64,000 nt of DNA from Nelumbo lutea. Taxonomy: Eukaryota; Streptophyta; Magnoliopsida; Proteales; Nelumbonaceae. Location: positions 44,300,222 through 44,364,221 of the forward strand of contig JAKGHH010000002.1 of assembly GCA_022828595.1 (NCBI GenBank), read 5' to 3'. The notes under the pieces were generated by a model. That model saw only the letters and a program-made list of their open reading frames with translations. It did not search any database and had not been told where the DNA came from. Shown in pieces: positions 35,798 through 48,020 of the stretch (position 1 is its first letter; every line of letters begins with the position of its first letter). Made by a program: the position numbers and the translations under genes.

Positions 35798-36714
35798 TGT
35801 TTCTTATGCCCCTTTCATTTATCTATAAATAAGGGGGCATAGGGGAGTTGGTCAATCGGTTCTTTTTTTTTTCATCGACCAACTTTAGAGTGTTATTTTT
35901 GCATTAAATACTGGGCTCCGAGGTAAAGAGAGTTTCATTTACACGGGTAAAAATGTACTTAATCTCCTACATAGGTGAATAACTTTTACACATGGGCAAA
36001 AGTTTATAAAATATAATGAGACAAATTTGTTCATTTTAATATTAACTTTTTATGGATAAAAAAATCATTATATTACAGTATTGCTTACCTATGAATCAAA
36101 AGAACATGGAAAAATGAACTTATCCGAGCAAATGGCAAGTGTTTATATAGGAAACATTTATCTGTGTAAGTGAAAATTTTGTAAATGAACGAGAGACCTT
36201 AATATGGAATTATGTACAGTCGACAAAATACCTAATGCTATTGGGTCATGCAACATCAATATAGGCAGGGCCCTGAAGTATTTTTTCTACCTTGTACCCA
36301 AGGTGGACAGTGGACCTGCTCTAAATAGCTCAAACTTTTGGGTTGGGCTAGGAGGCTAGGCTTAGAACCAGCTTGAAAAATAAAAGATTGCAAACTTTTG
36401 AAGGGCTGTTGCTGCATTTGGCTTTGCTAGACGGGCTTTTACTTCAAACGCTGGCTACCCTCTCACCGACAAAAGGGGTAAAATATTTTTAATTCAAAAT
36501 AAAAATACGAAGAGTGACATCATTTGTACTTCCTAATTCCTGAAACTCTGAGACAAATGACAACCTTGGTCAATATGGCTTTTAAGCCCCATTTTTACAC
36601 TAAAAATTCAATTTTAGACGAAATTGCTTGGCCAGATTCTGAGATTCCTAAAACTAGCTAGAAACCTGGAAGAACATGTGAGGCCACATGAGAGAAAAAT
36701 AAAGTCAAAGACAT
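35798..36714. other. Gene-free interval
   Basis: The sequence continues the region interrupted by the gypsy element. No exon, RNA gene or complete element was recognised. Confidence 0.5.
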
Positions 36715-37280
36715 TAAGGGTCCGTTTGGTTTGCAGCTAGAATTGGAATCGAAATTGTCCATTCCTGGCATTTGTTTGGTTCGGTCAGGAATCGGAATCC
36801 TGCTGTTTGGTTCAATTAAAAGTTGGAATCGGAATCAGCCAGAATTTCCAATTCTGCCCCTATTAAAAAAAACTAAAAAACATCCACTAATTATATATTT
36901 TCAACATATACGCATATTGGGAATTCATGTAATTAAACCGGTTCTTCCATAAGAACGACATCTTTAAAATCAAATCATCCTCACTAGCAATTGTGATTTA
37001 TGAATTATATCTAATAAAACATGAACAAATTCATGGTAATTCACAGTACCTAAATATTGCATCAAACAAGAACAAAACTCACGAAAACAAAATTGCCATG
37101 CCACTTGAATGAGTGCCTAAAATGTCAAATTCAAGACGAATGCAAGAACGATCAGATTCTGGGGTGTGAAGTTCTTTCCGCACAACCACATCAAACCTTC
37201 ATTCAAATAGGACATGATTCAGATATGAAAAGTACTATACTGAACTTAAAATCCAGAATTCTTAACTTCCACTGGTACAT

Positions 37281-37656
37281 GCATGGATGTTGAATATCAT
37301 ATACAGCATGACCATTTGCATTACTCCAGTTATTGCCTTTTACTGGCACATCTGCAGGATCATAAAATATGACCCGGAACTCTGGAACAGCAGCAGTGTA
37401 AGGAGTGGAAACAGATGTATCATCCTCATCCCTCGGCAGCTGATCCAACTCAGGCCATACCAATTCTCGCCTATAACAACAATAGTTGAAGTCATGCCAA
37501 ACATTTTAATACAAACATAATGAAGAAAGTAAGGATGAAACAGAAAAATATATCGATTCAAAAAAGCAAGAGAAATTCGTAGTACCATGCTGCAAAGTCA
37601 TCTTCAATACACTGATCATCATCTCCAAGACCCACAGGGACAAGTCGTTTCCCACC
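37281..37656 (-). pseudogene. CPR: Captured NADPH-cytochrome P450 reductase fragment (two exons)
   Basis: Exon 1 (about 37656-37586) encodes [20 protein letters not shown] then FAAW. Exon 2 (37470 to about 37281) encodes RELVWPELDQLPRDEDD, then TPYTAAVPEFRVIFYDPADV, then NGHAVYDIQHPC. This is the end of the FMN-binding flavodoxin domain and the linker of plant CPR (ATR) proteins, which pass electrons from NADPH to P450s on the endoplasmic reticulum. The intron (37585-37471) keeps GT-AG borders and splits the Trp codon in frame, so capture was of genomic DNA, not of a processed mRNA. The FAD/NADP domains are absent. The fragment cannot make a working reductase. Confidence 0.88.
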
Positions 37657-38171
37657 TCTCTTCGAGAAAGTAAACATTTTTTTGATCAATAAGTTCTAAT
37701 TGTTTATGTTTCTTTGTTCTTTCCTGAGTGAGAGAGGCTACAACTAGTTGTCTCTCTTCGGGAAGCTTGTAGTGGTTGTATTTGTTTCGTCTTCTCTATA
37801 TCTTAGATTATTAATAAAATTCTATTCACTTATCAAAAACCAAATGGAAAGAAACATGCTTTAGAAGATTCAAAGAACTAGCAGATGGAGAAAGATACAT
37901 TTATGCTTTACCTCTGTAGATTACTATAACCATTAGAGAAATCAAATAACATTACATATGCATTGATATTTTACCTCTGAAGTCTCCAGTAGCTGTTGTG
38001 GTATGAGGTATATAATCTCAGTCTTATTTCACAACCTCGAATAACAACTTTCTGACATATTTTTTTTGCCAAAAGCTCTTTATGGACAGCAAGCTCTGAA
38101 TGGCCGGTTAAAGTCAGGAACAGCAAATGCTGACAGACCAGCTTATACAAAGATGATATGCCTTTGGGCAC

Positions 38172-39569
38172 AAATTTGGTTCTTTTTTTATCAATAACAG
38201 AAGAATTTTTGGTTCTTAATGCTCCAGTCTGTGCACATGAGAGTATTGCTCCTTTCGTAAATCTAAGACTACGCTTACCTGTTTTGCTCTTTTATTTTCC
38301 TTTCTTTTTCTTTCTCTTTATAAGCATCTAAGTATCAACACCACCTTAAAATGGACAAATTAAAGAAGTAAACTCTAGGAACTTCTGATCTGAATTCTGC
38401 ACTCAACTCTTGCTCCATGCTTCACAGGTATGCAACTAACACTATAGGCTATACCGGGGGACAACACAAACAGATGTGCTTACTCTATGTTTCTAAATCC
38501 AATGTGGAATGGGAATTATACTATGCAACACACGCATCAAATACCTATTCTACATTGGATTTAGAAAAATGGATTATTCAAGAATAATTATAAATTAAAA
38601 TGTGTCTACCATTTTTTGGTATTTAATTAAAATGTGTCTACCATTGACATACGGCCTCAGAAATTCATTTTGATTATCGGTTGTAATTCAGCTTGTTTTA
38701 TCAACCCATCATGATGATTTTGGACCCAGCACTGCTTTTACTCCAAGATGCATATCAGTATCAATGGCTTACAATGAGGTAGAAACAGCATCAAAACCAC
38801 ACAAAACTCTAAGAGAGTTCCTCCTTTTTTTTTTTTTGTATCCTAGGGATCATTCCATCCAAAGGAAAGCTCTTGAACTAAGTTTAATCCTAACATCCTT
38901 GCTCCGATTCCATGTCAACTTCTAAGAAAGAAAAATAAATCAAGCAGTCTTAATAAAATCACTCCTAGATGATTTTTACAAGTGTTGTAGATATCCAGAT
39001 GACAAGAAGTCTTCAGATTGCCTAAACTCTCCAGATGATTTTTCATTGAGCAGACTTCTTATACTGATAGCCTTAAACTGTGGAGTGTTGTTTTATTCCT
39101 TTTTCAGATTATGCCCACTTTGACAAATGAGATAAGTTTAAGGTTGTAATATCAATAAAGCATATAAATACTTGTGGAAGAAAATAGCAGTAATCAGAAG
39201 CAGTACCCAAATCCAGACTCAATCTTATAGGTTGCAGGGAAAAAAAATCCATTATACTTAAAAAAGGAGAAAATAAGGACTGCAACCTCTATAAGTGTTT
39301 GAACAGATATGCCTCTTAATAAAATCACTCCCTACCAAAACGGGCTTGGCCATTTGGGTGTTTTTTTAGCAATCAAAAAGACTGAAAGGGAGTCTGCATG
39401 GCCATTGCAATGAACCTACTGATACAAAACAAATATGTACGGATATAGAGAGAGAAGATGAATCAAAACGTTGAATATAAAAGAACTCAGGGCCTTATAT
39501 AATCCCAGAAATGGAGACACCTATGAATCACAGAAAAAAAAAGTATTAGATACATCGGTGTATGAATAT
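38172..39569. other. Interior of the PIF-like element, nothing recognised
   Basis: AT-rich sequence includes a duplicated aaaatgtgtctaccatt (about 38598 and 38629). No exon was identified. Confidence 0.4.
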
Positions 39570-40721
39570 TGATGAATCAATTTTTGGTGATGTATCAATT
39601 TTTTGTGTGGTAAGTATCAATTTTTTGTGCTAAGTATCTCGTCATTTGGTCTGCTTCCAAGTGGCCGATGACTCAGAGGCCGAAGTTAACTTCTGCTGGA
39701 TGAGGACCTGAATGTCGAGCTGACTAGGCCGAGATGGGGGCAGATTAGGTGCCGAGTTAAGTGGGCCGAGTTGGGCAGGTTAGGTGTCGAACTGACTGGG
39801 CCGAGCTAGGCAGGTTAGGTGACGAGCTGACTGGGTCGAGCTAGGCAGGTTAGGTGACGAGCTTACCAGAATGCTGGGTTGCCTACTTGGTGTCGAGCTG
39901 ACTAGAGGGCTGAGCTGCCTATTAGTTGTCGAGCTGACTAGTGGGCCGAGCTTCGTTGTTCTTTAATGACCTACAAGGAACCAATGCCAAAGGACCCGGG
40001 GTGGCTAACCTGGCAAGGTCACTCCGATGCTTAAGTCAGCACTCTCATAGTAGACTGCGAGCTAAAAATCACAAAGTATGAGAGCTAGAATATGCTTATT
40101 TGCCCCCCTCATGTCATTGGGGTTGGTGCCCTTATATAGGCATTGTTTGGCGTGGGCTTCACACATCGCATCCGAGATTTCCAAGAATTCGTCTAAGTGG
40201 TTTGAGATTCCCTGAGGCAACCGCCATACACGTTGACCACCTTCCGGATTATTCGGCACGTGAGCCAACTTTCAATGATCATGTGAGTGTTAGGATATGC
40301 ATACCGAATTTATCAGCGAGCACGTCTCGCAGGTCGTCAGGTTGGTGCCTGGGCCAGGCCGCAAGGTCACGCCTGGACCAGGCCGCAAGGTCACGCCTGG
40401 GCCAGGCTGCTAGGTCGCGCCTGGGCCGGGCCGCTAGGTCGTGCCAGTGCTAGGCTGCCAGGTCGCGCCAGTGCTAGGCTGCCAGTTCACGCTTGTGCCA
40501 GGCTGCTAGGTCGCGCCAGGGCCAAGCCGCTAGTTCGCGCCAGGGCCAAGCTGCTAGGTCGCGCCAGTGCCAGGCTGCCAGGTTGCGCCTGGGCCAGGCT
40601 GCCCAGTGGGACACCGTCAACTTGGCTAAGCCAAGTTGTTGCCTAAGTGGTTCCAGGTGTCACCTAGTTGTTCTAAGGTGCCATGTGTCACAATATCATT
40701 GGAGGGCCAAATCTGCCCTCA
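39570..40721 (-). repeat. LTR (downstream copy) with two tandem-repeat arrays
   Basis: It contains repeats of gccgagctgactgggccgag / gcaggttaggtgacgagctg (about 39710-39960) and 22-25-base repeats of ggtcgcgcctgggccaggc (about 40330-40612). It is 221 bp longer than its partner, mostly through repeat number. Confidence 0.82.
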
Positions 40722-41511
40722 TTATTTGCCCCCCACTCCCGAGCTGAAAGTAACTCGGCGAAGGGAGTAGATTGCTCCTTTTGGCCTAAAATGACTAATT
40801 CGATGAGCTTGTAAGCGTCGATTCAATTCCTTAGGCTCTGGGACCGATTTGCAGCCCACTTTCCTTACCCTTGATTTTTCCCATGCCAAAGAGGCAACTG
40901 GGTCTTATGTGGTGCCGAAGTGTTTGCCAGTTCGACACTTTAGCCCTTAGGCTCTGGGAGCGACTCGTAGTCCACTCTCCTTGATCTTTGATTTTGGCCA
41001 TGCCGAAGAGGCGGCTGGGTCTTATGTGGTGCCGAGGTCTTTTATCAGCTAGCACCTTAGAGCTACGGTTATGCTGCAACAACCTCGTTAGTGACGTCGG
41101 TTACCCACTCCTACAAGAAGCTACTAGGAGCTCGACCTATGGGGATAGCACTACTGACTTTAGGTCACCAGATCACACGGGAGCCTTGGAAGGCTCAACC
41201 GGCAGGGGCGTCCATGCAGTCTGTTGGCCGCCTACTCTCGTGGAAGCCATGAAGAGCTTATCTTTGTAGAGGGTACCTCACGAAGAGAGCTTATGAGGCT
41301 TTATTCGAATTAAAATAAAGTTGGTAGAGCTGTTTAGTCTGTAAGCTATCAACTTATTGCATAGTCTTTGAATTCGTAAAAAATGAAAACTAGAAAGTGA
41401 GAGCTTTTAGTTTCTAAAAGGTGAGAACTTAGCATTTTGGAAGAAGAGGACTTAGCCTTTCTGAGGATGAGAACTTAGCTTTTTGTAGCGCTTTCCACAA
41501 ATGGCGCCAAT

Positions 41512-42442
41512 TGATGAATCAATTTTTGGTGATGTATCAATTTTTGTGGTAAGTACCTCGTCATTTGGTCTGCATCCAAGTGGCCGATGACTCAGAGGCC
41601 GAAGTTAACTTCTACTGGATGAGGACCTGGATGCCGAGCTAGGGGCAGATTAGGTGCCGAGTTTACTGGGCCGAGCTGGGCAGGTTAGGTGTCGAATTGA
41701 CTGGGCCGAGCTAGGCAGGTTTGGTGACGAGTTGAATGGGCCGAGCTAGGCAGGTTAGGTGATGAGTTGACCAGAGTGTCGAGCTGCCTATTTGGTGTCG
41801 AGCTGACCAGAGTGTCGAGCTGCCTATTAGGTGCCGAGCTGACCATGGGGGCTAACCCGACGAGGTCGCTCCGATGCTTAAGTCAGTACTCTCATAATAG
41901 ATTGCGAGCTAAAAATCACAAAGTATGAGAGCTAGAATACGTTTACTTTCCCCCCTATGCCATTGGGGTTGGTGCCTTTATATAGGCATAGTTTGGCGTG
42001 GGCTTCAAGCACCGCATCAGAGATTTTTGAGAAGTTGTCTAAGTGGTCCGAGATTCCCTGAGGCAACCACCATGCATGTTGACCACCCTCCGGATTGTTC
42101 GGTACGTGGGCCAACCTCCAAGGATCGTGGGAGTGTTGGGATATACATGCCGAATTTGTCGGCGCTTGGGCCAAGCCGCCAGGTCGCGCCAGGGCCAGGC
42201 TGCCAGGTCACGCCTATGCCAGGCCGCCAGTTCGCGCCAGGGCCAGGCCTCCAGGTCGTGCCAGGGCTAGGCTGCTAGGTTGCGCCAAGGCCAGGCCACC
42301 AAGTTGTGCCTGGGCCAGGCCACCCGGTGGGACACCATCAACTTGGCTAAGGCAAGTTGTTGCCTAAGTGGTTCCGGGTGTCACCTGGTTTTTCCGAGAT
42401 GCCATGTGTCACAATATCATTGGAGGGCCAAATCCACCCTCA
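41512..42442 (-). repeat. LTR (upstream copy) with shorter arrays
   Basis: Carries the same two arrays with fewer units (about 41630-41850 and 42160-42330). The sharp shared ends support the LTR reading over simple duplication. Confidence 0.82.
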
Positions 42443-43134
42443 TCAAAATTTTGCAGACTATACTCACCAATTGCCTGGATCTGGTGTGAAAAACCGTTAA
42501 TGGTAGCAGTGAAGTAGATCGATCCCAAAAAGAGTATAGCATATCTAAAAAAGAAAAAACCAGTCGGTTAGTGAAAAAAAAGAAGGAAGAATGAGGAAGA
42601 GGAGGAGAGGAAGAAGAAGATTCAATTAGTGGGCAGTTGATTTCGAAGAAGAAGAAGAAGGAGGAGGAGGAGGAAGAGGAGGATAATGGTTTAGTAGTGG
42701 TCTTACCTCGTCGGAGGTTGGTTCGACCCTCTGTTCGGTGATGGAAGATGGCGATGGAGATCTCCCTGTTCGGCTCTCCCAATTGAAAATGAAGAGGGCA
42801 TTTTTGTTCCAAAAATAAAAAAAGATATTCATATCTGGAATGGGAATCGCATTCGTTGGGGAGGGGTCGGGAATGGCCATTCCCCCATACGAGGGATTTC
42901 CATTCCGTCTAGAATGGGAATAGAATTCCGATTCCGCCAAACCAAACATTTGGGATCATTCCAATTCCAATTCTGGACTCCTATTCTTGCGAACCAAACA
43001 AATCCTAAATCCATCATTTTGAGCATTGATCAAACAAACAATTAATCCAAGAACCTCAAAGTTTAGAAAAGAAGACAATAGATAAGGGGTTAATTGACAT
43101 AACAACTGCAAGCCCTTCATTTCAACTATTTTTA

Positions 43135-43424
43135 GGGCCATTTGGTTCGCAATTGGAATCGGAATTAAAATCTTTTGAAATCGGAATGGTTTTATTCCCA
43201 TAGTCTGCTAATCCAGATAAGAATGGAAATAAGAATTGGAATCAATAGAAATGGGATTTCATTCCCAAGAGAGAGGTAGGAAATAGCCATTCCCTCAAAT
43301 GGGAGAATGTCATTCCAACAGGAATGGTAATAGGATTCCGATACCGCTCAACCAAACAGTTGGAATCAGAATAACCCATTCCGATTCCAATTTCAGACTC
43401 CTATTCCCACGAACCAAACGGGCC
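43135..43424. mobile_element. Tourist-like (PIF/Harbinger) MITE, copy 1
   Basis: Left end GGGCCATTTGGTTCGCAATT; inverted right end GGCCCGTTTGGTTCGTGG. TTA flanks both sides (43132-43134 and 43425-43427). The 290-bp interior is built of ggaatcggaat-type words and has no gene. It lies 130 bp from the large element ending at 43005 and shares its ends. Confidence 0.88.
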
Positions 43425-43427
43425 TTA

Positions 43428-45682
43428 CAAATTATGCTTTATAGACTTTCCAACCCACAATATGAACAATGGGAATCAGAAAGTTGTAGGCATTGTGATC
43501 GGGGCTTCAAAGTTATTTGGCCTTAATTTATAATGCTTTTGAAAACAATTATAAGAAATGGTCAAAGTACTTTATTGTTCAAATTTGCTTTTTGTAGCCC
43601 AAATCCCAAAAGCAAAACCTTACCCAAATACACCCTAAGATTAAAAAATACGTGCATAATAAATTCATTGAGCTTAATTTGGGATATATAAATGAATAAA
43701 AAAATTAAAATAAAACGCATGCGCCATGCCTAATCTTTCTCTAATATATAAAATGAATTATAAAATTTATGTTTGGATTTACAATTTTGTAATTATAAGA
43801 AGTATATTGTATTAAAAACATAACCAATATTCAATAGAAAATTAAAATTATAACATGCATGACTCTCCAAAATATCCCCAAGTCTCCCCTGAAACTCCAA
43901 CCCTAACAATGTCAAAATTAAATATTTGATTTGGGTAATTCAATAGTGGTGTCTTTAGATTCAACAACTAACCTAAACCGCCCAAGTGCCACCATGAGGA
44001 CAACCATCATAACCAACCAAAAGGTGGTGGCAAGTTAAGATTCAATTATAAACTAGGCATGACTCCCGTATTCAGTACGGGGCCACTAATATGAATTATT
44101 TTTATTTTTTATTTTTTTAAATCATTTATATTAAAATTTATGTTAGATTTTTCATTTGTTGTTTTGATAGATTTTTATTTGATTTAAGAGACTTACCATA
44201 TTTTATCTAGTATATGACTCTGTTATGGGGCAGTCACACATATGTATCATTTTGGTTTTTACTCATTTTTTTGTTTTTTATAGTAATATTATTTTATTTG
44301 AGTTTCACTATTTGTCTAATAATTATATTTATATTTAAAAATCAAATAAAACTAACTATTGAAATTATAGGCTATAGACTGAAGTGATTGTAGGCAGAAG
44401 TGGTTGTGGTTAACCACTTCTGCATTTTTTAGGAATGGGTCAAGAATGGGAGCTTCCCACTTCTCGCATATTTTTAAAGAACTATTATTGAATGTTTGAC
44501 ACTTGTTTTAGAGGGTACCATATGTCTTGAGTTCAAAAATTTAAATGTAATTAAAAGCAATTTATGTATATGAGGAGTGGGTTTTCTCTTTGAAAATATA
44601 AGCAAATCAACTTCTTAGATGCTTTTTCAAAAAAAATTAAGGTTAAGACATGTCTGAATGGTGGGGGGCTATGACGTGAAGACCTTCCTTTAACATATAT
44701 ATTAGATTTTCCTTGTTTTGCATAAGGTATTAACTTGGTGATGGTTTATTGGTCAGTGGTCAGTAACGATGGAGGTAGGATTTGATTTGAACCCAGGTCT
44801 GAGGCTGTGATTGAGTGCTTCCCCTGACTTATTAGATCTACCTACTCAACCAAGACCCTTACGCGTGAGAGAAGGAGAATGGCCGATTGCCCTTCCGACC
44901 ACATCTTGAACTAGCTCTCATTCAAAGCATCAAAATCAGGATGAAAATGCAACCTGTCTTCCAAGAGTCTCATTGTCAATATCAAGCGTGTTGCCACCAC
45001 TTGCTTGTATATATGCAGTTCGACGTTGACGTAGAATTGATTGAGAGAGAGATCTTCAAACGGTTTCATCGTTTTCAAATTTGCATGGTTTCATCATGCA
45101 CCAATAAGCTTAGACCACTTCTCTCAATTTCATTGGATTTGAGAGAAATAATAACTTGTCATCACTCATCACTACCCACCCGGCCACTCCTTTACTTTAC
45201 AGGTGGACGTCCCTGCAAAGCTGCGGCAACCAGCCCGACTGGACCAAAGGCGCTGCACTGTCTTGCACTATTTGTTCATTTGTCGGATTGAATGAAAATG
45301 GGCTCCCATCAAGGACTTTGAGTAACTTGGAGTATGGGCGCACAGCCATGGAAAAAGGTTTATTAGATGACTATCGTAGAGAGCAATCCATGTAAATTAA
45401 GTTGCTTGAGAGTTGTGATATAAGAAAGGAAGAATAGATTATCACGTTTCCATGCAAACAACGGATCAGATTAATATTAATGACTTGTACTATATATGTA
45501 ACGCTAGACGAATTTTCAAAATGGAAATTAAACTAGGGATTAACCAGGCTACGCTGATGAGCAACCAAGCCTATAACCCTCATGGTGTTGGGCGTGGCCC
45601 TAAGGCTGAGGCCAAATGCAATGATCGATGGTCGGTCTGGATATGACTGGCTCTTCCATGTTGACGCCATACCCAAATTAAT
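43428..45682. other. Gene-free interval
   Basis: AT-rich sequence. A plus-strand frame at 44887-45291 has no recognisable domain and no supporting splice or promoter signals, so it is not called. Confidence 0.45.
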
Positions 45683-45685
45683 TTA

Positions 45686-45966
45686 GGGTCTATCTGATTT
45701 GCAATTGGAATTGGAACCAAAATTTTTTAGAATCAGAATCGTCTATTTTCATATAATTTATTTGGTTCAGATCGGAATTAGAATTAGAATAAGTTGGCAT
45801 GGGATTTCATTGTCAAGGGAGGGAGAGGAAATATCCATTCCCTCAAGTGGGTTTGAGGGAATACTGAAATGAAATTGGGATTCTGATGGTTCTGCCCAAC
45901 CAAACAATTATAATTAGAATGATGAATTCCGATTTCAAACCCCTATTCTTATGAACCAAATGAGAG
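45686..45966. mobile_element. Tourist-like MITE, copy 2 (degenerate)
   Basis: Left end GGGTCTATCTGATTTGCAAT after TTA; right side has ctattcttatgaaccaaatg, the inverted counterpart. The interior matches copy 1. The right border and duplication are unclear. Confidence 0.72.
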
Positions 45967-45967
45967 A

Positions 45968-46132
45968 GTTCACATCTGCATCCCCTAAGGAGCACCCCAC
46001 AATTCCCACAGCATATCCCGACCTTGTATTTGGAACATCTTCCGATGATGTCTTATTATCTTTCATACTATCATCAGGAGATATTCCCAATAGAAGGTCG
46101 AGATGTGCTGTGGGGCGCAGATGTTACCCTTA
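45968..46132. repeat. Foldback MITE, 'CCCACAGCACA' arm type, copy 2
   Basis: The left arm ttcacatctgcatccc ... ccccacaattcccacagcat pairs with the right arm gatgtgctgtggggcgcaga then tgtta. The core is gaacatcttccgatgatg ... atcatcaggagatattccc. It directly adjoins the Tourist-like copy 2. Confidence 0.75.
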
Positions 46133-46195
46133 GTTGGCGGGACTGGACCAACATCTGCTGGCAGGCCCCTAGTATCAATCACAAAATAGTGGTTT

Positions 46196-46560
46196 GAGCT
46201 AGCTAGCTATGAGATGCGGCGTTAGGGTGAAGGCTTTTCTACGTTTTAAAATATATGGAGAGGTTGAAGTGTGAATGAGTGGCAGAAATGGAATGACAAT
46301 CACTGCCTTCCTTTGCAATGCATCATACACATTCAAGTCAAAAGTGGAAGACTCCTTTATGCATTTGTATATTTAAAAGAAGTATTACACGGAGAGAATC
46401 TCCACTAGCTAGGTCCCACTATCACCACCTACAGCTACAGGCCATGCCACCACCCATTACACATAGACAAATTAGCTTTCTGAATGCTGGGAGAAGAAGC
46501 TACTAGATGGCCTCGATGGTGGCTATAAATAGAGACTCAGCCCTATCGTTGGGATGAGAG
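46196..46560 (+). promoter_or_regulatory. Orphan copy of the glycine-rich-protein promoter
   Basis: The stretch parallels 55066-55385 in order: tgagatgcg, then ggtgaagtgtgaatga, then ttcaagtcaaaagtgg and agactcc, then gctttctgaatgctgggaga / gccttctgaatgattgggag, then a TATA box TATAAATAGAGACT (46524 on). At 55444 this is followed by a glycine-rich protein gene. Here no such gene follows within the next kilobase. It is a duplicated promoter whose coding part is missing or diverged. Confidence 0.75.
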
Positions 46561-47422
46561 CTCACCTTGAGCATAAACCCCTGCAATTTCCTCCTTATTT
46601 TGTTCTGCCATCTGCTTCCTACTTACTTACTGTTAATGCTAGCATTCTCTCTCTCTCCCTTTAATTTGTAGCATGGAATAAAACGCAACGGCCTTGCCAC
46701 AAATATGCTTACCAGTGGCGTTGAAACGTTGCAATATAGTATATATGTATTTATGTATCTAGTGAGTTGGTAATAATATATCGACTGAATGATTTAATTA
46801 GAAGTAGTGGATGCTTGTTCATTCCGGCCCCTAAAATTGGAAAATTGCATAATTATGGGATTTGTTCATGCAACTCTTGGATGCATATTTTTCCATACAG
46901 ACATGGTGTGGAAATAGGGCGACGCATGCGAGCTAAATTCTTTTCTACTGGCATTCGTCGAAAAGAAAACCGCCGGTAGGAATTTCGTCTTACAACTGGG
47001 ATATCTGCAGACTGGGTCACCTAATTTAAGCAAATTTCACGTTTTAAATGAGATAGCAAGTTCTCACTTTGCACCTGCTGTGACTACGGTCACAGCACTT
47101 ATTTGCCACCATCCAATAAAGAAAAAGATCACGTGATGTTTTGAATTTTAATGGATAGTCATTGCAGCAGATATGACCCACCAAGATCTGACACGAAAAC
47201 CCAATAAAGTAGGAAAGTGGCTTCTCTTTCTCTAGCAAATTATTTGTTATTTAATTTGGTCTTTTTGATTTTTAGAATATAATATAAAATAGTATATAAT
47301 TATATATGATAAAAATCCATTATAGCAATTTGAAGATTTGTGGTGAAATATGTTGATCAGTTGAAAACTCTCTGTGTGTGATAATCCTAATGTTCTTATC
47401 ACCGTTTTTGGTTCAATAATTG

Positions 47423-47662
47423 CATGGTTTTCAAAACTGGAGTGATCGGTTCCATTTTACCCCAAAATTGTTACTTCGCTAGAAATTGTTGGTTTGGTCA
47501 GCAAACTGCTGACCAAGGTGGTCGAACTATCCAATGGTTTGATTGTTTTTTTAATTTTTTTTTGTCAAAATGGGTCATCTGTTCAATTCGAATAGTTGGA
47601 CCATTCGACCTGAAAACCGAACCCCTAATGGTTCGTTGCCTGATTCGATTTTAAAAACCTTG
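47423..47662. mobile_element. hAT-type MITE, 'CAAGGTTTTTAAAA' family, copy 3
   Basis: Ends CATGGTTTTCAAAACTGG and (inverted) CAAGGTTTTTAAAATCG. A perfect 8-bp duplication AATAATTG is at 47415-47422 and 47663-47670. 240 bp, no coding. Confidence 0.88.
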
Positions 47663-47868
47663 AATAATTGAAAAGTGCCCCATTTAATCATAGGCTTGTT
47701 AGGATTATCACACGTTAATATGAAATTTTTGAAGTGTGTAAGTTTGATATTCCATTTGAAGTATTTACACTGCATTGAGTCAAGGCTTTTAAATAAGGTC
47801 CACCGGTCCATTGATAACTTTACAAATTCCCAACCCAAGTCCGCCCAAGTTGCACCCCTAAAATTTTA

Positions 47869-48020
47869 TATTATATATATATATATTATATATATATATA
47901 TATTAATATATTTAACATATTTTTTATATATTATATATTTTTAAAATATTTATAATATATTATATATGATTTATTATTTATAATATAATATTATATATAT
48001 TTATATAATATATTATAAAT
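47869..48020. repeat. AT-dinucleotide-rich tract
   Basis: Imperfect TATATA and ATATTATA runs of about 150 bases, possibly the interior of an old MITE whose right end is near 48185 (gtggacacccctag). Confidence 0.7.

Larger units (their letters stand above)
39570..42442 (-). mobile_element. Non-autonomous LTR retrotransposon with minisatellite-bearing LTRs
   Basis: Two direct repeats start TGATGAATCAATTTTTGG and end CCCTCA on the plus strand, at 39570-40721 and 41512-42442, around a 790-bp interior. On the minus strand the upstream LTR is followed after two bases by TGGCGCCATTTGTGGAAAGC (41509-41490), a primer-binding-site-like start. The interior ends with GGGAGTGGGGGGCAAATAA, a polypurine tract, against the other LTR. 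Orientation is therefore minus. No gag or pol was seen. Flanks AATAT and TCAAA do not match, so the target duplication is lost or the ends are slightly misplaced. Confidence 0.8.
36718..43005. mobile_element. PIF/Harbinger-like element with captured P450-reductase exons, split by an LTR element
   Basis: Left end GGGTCCGTTTGGTTTGCAG; inverted right end GGATTTGTTTGGTTCGCAAG. Both are flanked by TAA (36715-36717 and 43006-43008), a PIF-type 3-bp duplication. Subterminal parts (attggaatcg words) match the 290-bp MITE at 43135-43424 and the copy at 45686. Of the 6288 bp, 2873 bp are a later LTR insertion (39570-42442), leaving about 3.4 kb. No transposase was recognised. Inside are two exons of a cytochrome P450 reductase gene and an unassigned frame (37971-38171, minus). 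The right part (42446-42812, minus) holds a Ser-rich frame and a possible first exon ending CCGACGAG before GTAAGACC. Confidence 0.82.

Noticed and set aside
37971..38171. Minus frame with AVHKEL, resembling the CPR linker
   Set aside because: It lies upstream of the flavodoxin exon, the wrong order for CPR, and the similarity is only six residues.
40100..40747. Open frames with repeated Ala-Arg-rich units
   Set aside because: They are translations of the GC-rich minisatellite inside an LTR, open in several frames at once.
44887..45395. Overlapping plus frames as a possible gene
   Set aside because: No known domain, splice support or promoter; composition is ordinary for chance frames.
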